Of a stretch of DNA of 6,280 bases, positions 6,061 to 6,280 are shown one piece after another. Position numbers and translations under genes: made by a program. Where the stretch lies: NCBI GenBank assembly GCA_019314155.1, contig JAFCZV010000116.1:1-6280 (forward strand), written 5' to 3'. How positions within the stretch are numbered: the first letter of the stretch is position 1; each line of letters begins with the position of its first letter. This stretch comes from Deltaproteobacteria bacterium (GTDB taxonomy: Bacteria > Desulfobacterota > Desulfobacteria > Desulfobacterales > UBA11574). The notes below the pieces were generated by a model. That model was not told the DNA's origin. It saw nothing but the letters and a program-made list of their open reading frames with translations, and did not search any database.

Positions 6061-6122
6061 TTTCTTATCAATATTTGAAATATTCTGTAATGTCAATAGG
6101 TTGTGATACGATTAAGAAATCA
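6058..6122. repeat. 10-bp inverted repeat spanning the last stop codon
   Basis: TGATTTCTTA (6058-6067), which begins with the stop codon of the second ATPase, pairs perfectly with TAAGAAATCA (6113-6122). Inside the 45-base loop, AATATT (6070-6075) pairs with AATATT (6079-6084) around TGA. There is no T-run, so it is not a classical intrinsic terminator. It may be a 3'-end protecting structure or a chance AT dyad. Confidence 0.4.
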
Positions 6123-6280
6123 CAAGAGGTAAAAATCTTAAAAAGAAAAGGAAATAAACCATAGACCACAATATGTTGGGGTGGCAGAGTAATTTGAAAA
6201 ACTCAAGGTTTAGGGCCTAAGTCAGAAATTCCTGAAAATTGATGGTTTCGAACCGAAATCAAATTAGGAAAATCTTGCTA
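6123..6280. other. 3' flank without a recognisable gene
   Basis: No open frame of useful length starts here. AAAAGGAAA (6147-6155) resembles a ribosome site, but the next ATG (6174) gives only 15 codons. From about 6175 the order of motifs faintly recalls a class II tRNA-Leu: GTGGCAGAGT, a TAG anticodon-like loop at 6211-6213, a TCAG/CTGA variable-arm-like stem, and GGTTTCGAACC. The acceptor and T stems do not close, so I do not call a tRNA gene. Confidence 0.4.

Overview
The window carries one transport locus: a general L-amino-acid ABC importer of the Aap/Bzt type (hydrophobic/polar amino-acid uptake family), all on the + strand in the order aapJ (periplasmic binding protein, 516-1559), aapQ (permease, 1828-2973), aapM (permease, 2975-4318), and two consecutive full-length ATP-binding subunits (4336-5109 and 5287-6060). 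At the left edge a divergent gene on the minus strand starts at 83 and leaves the window after 27 codons. The periplasmic binding protein with a signal peptide implies a Gram-negative cell. The moderate-to-low GC genes, AT-rich spacers and protein sequences fit a deltaproteobacterium of the Desulfobacterales type, but that assignment is inference only.

Layout: 1-83 is the 5' end of the divergent gene, with a strong ribosome-binding site and a sigma70-like promoter. 84-515 is the shared regulatory gap, AT-rich except for a GC-rich island around 351-410. It holds a 9-bp inverted repeat, two candidate aapJ promoters and a small inverted repeat next to the aapJ ribosome-binding site. Between aapJ and aapQ lie 268 bases with small hairpins, a T-run and a perfect 10-bp hairpin. 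This is the usual place for structures that let the binding protein be made in excess over the membrane subunits. aapQ and aapM are one base apart. The first ATPase follows aapM by 17 bases and uses a GTG start.

The least ordinary part is 5110-5286. Between the two ATPase genes lies a stop-bounded fragment of about 40 codons that reads as the cytoplasmic EAA loop of an AapM-like permease. It has no start codon and lacks the rest of the gene. This suggests that a second permease-ATPase pair once stood here and lost its permease, leaving a second ATPase that is intact and, of the two, looks more like typical AapP. The final 220 bases hold a 10-bp inverted repeat that includes the last stop codon, and an AT-rich stretch with a weak, probably degenerate, resemblance to tRNA-Leu.

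How it works together: AapJ captures L-amino acids in the periplasm and delivers them to the AapQ-AapM channel. An ATPase dimer in the cytoplasm powers import. Whether that dimer is formed by the first ATPase, the second, or one of each cannot be read from the sequence. I see no evidence of a wholly new system. The notable points are the paralogous ATPase pair with the permease relic, an enlarged AapM, and possible RNA-level control elements.
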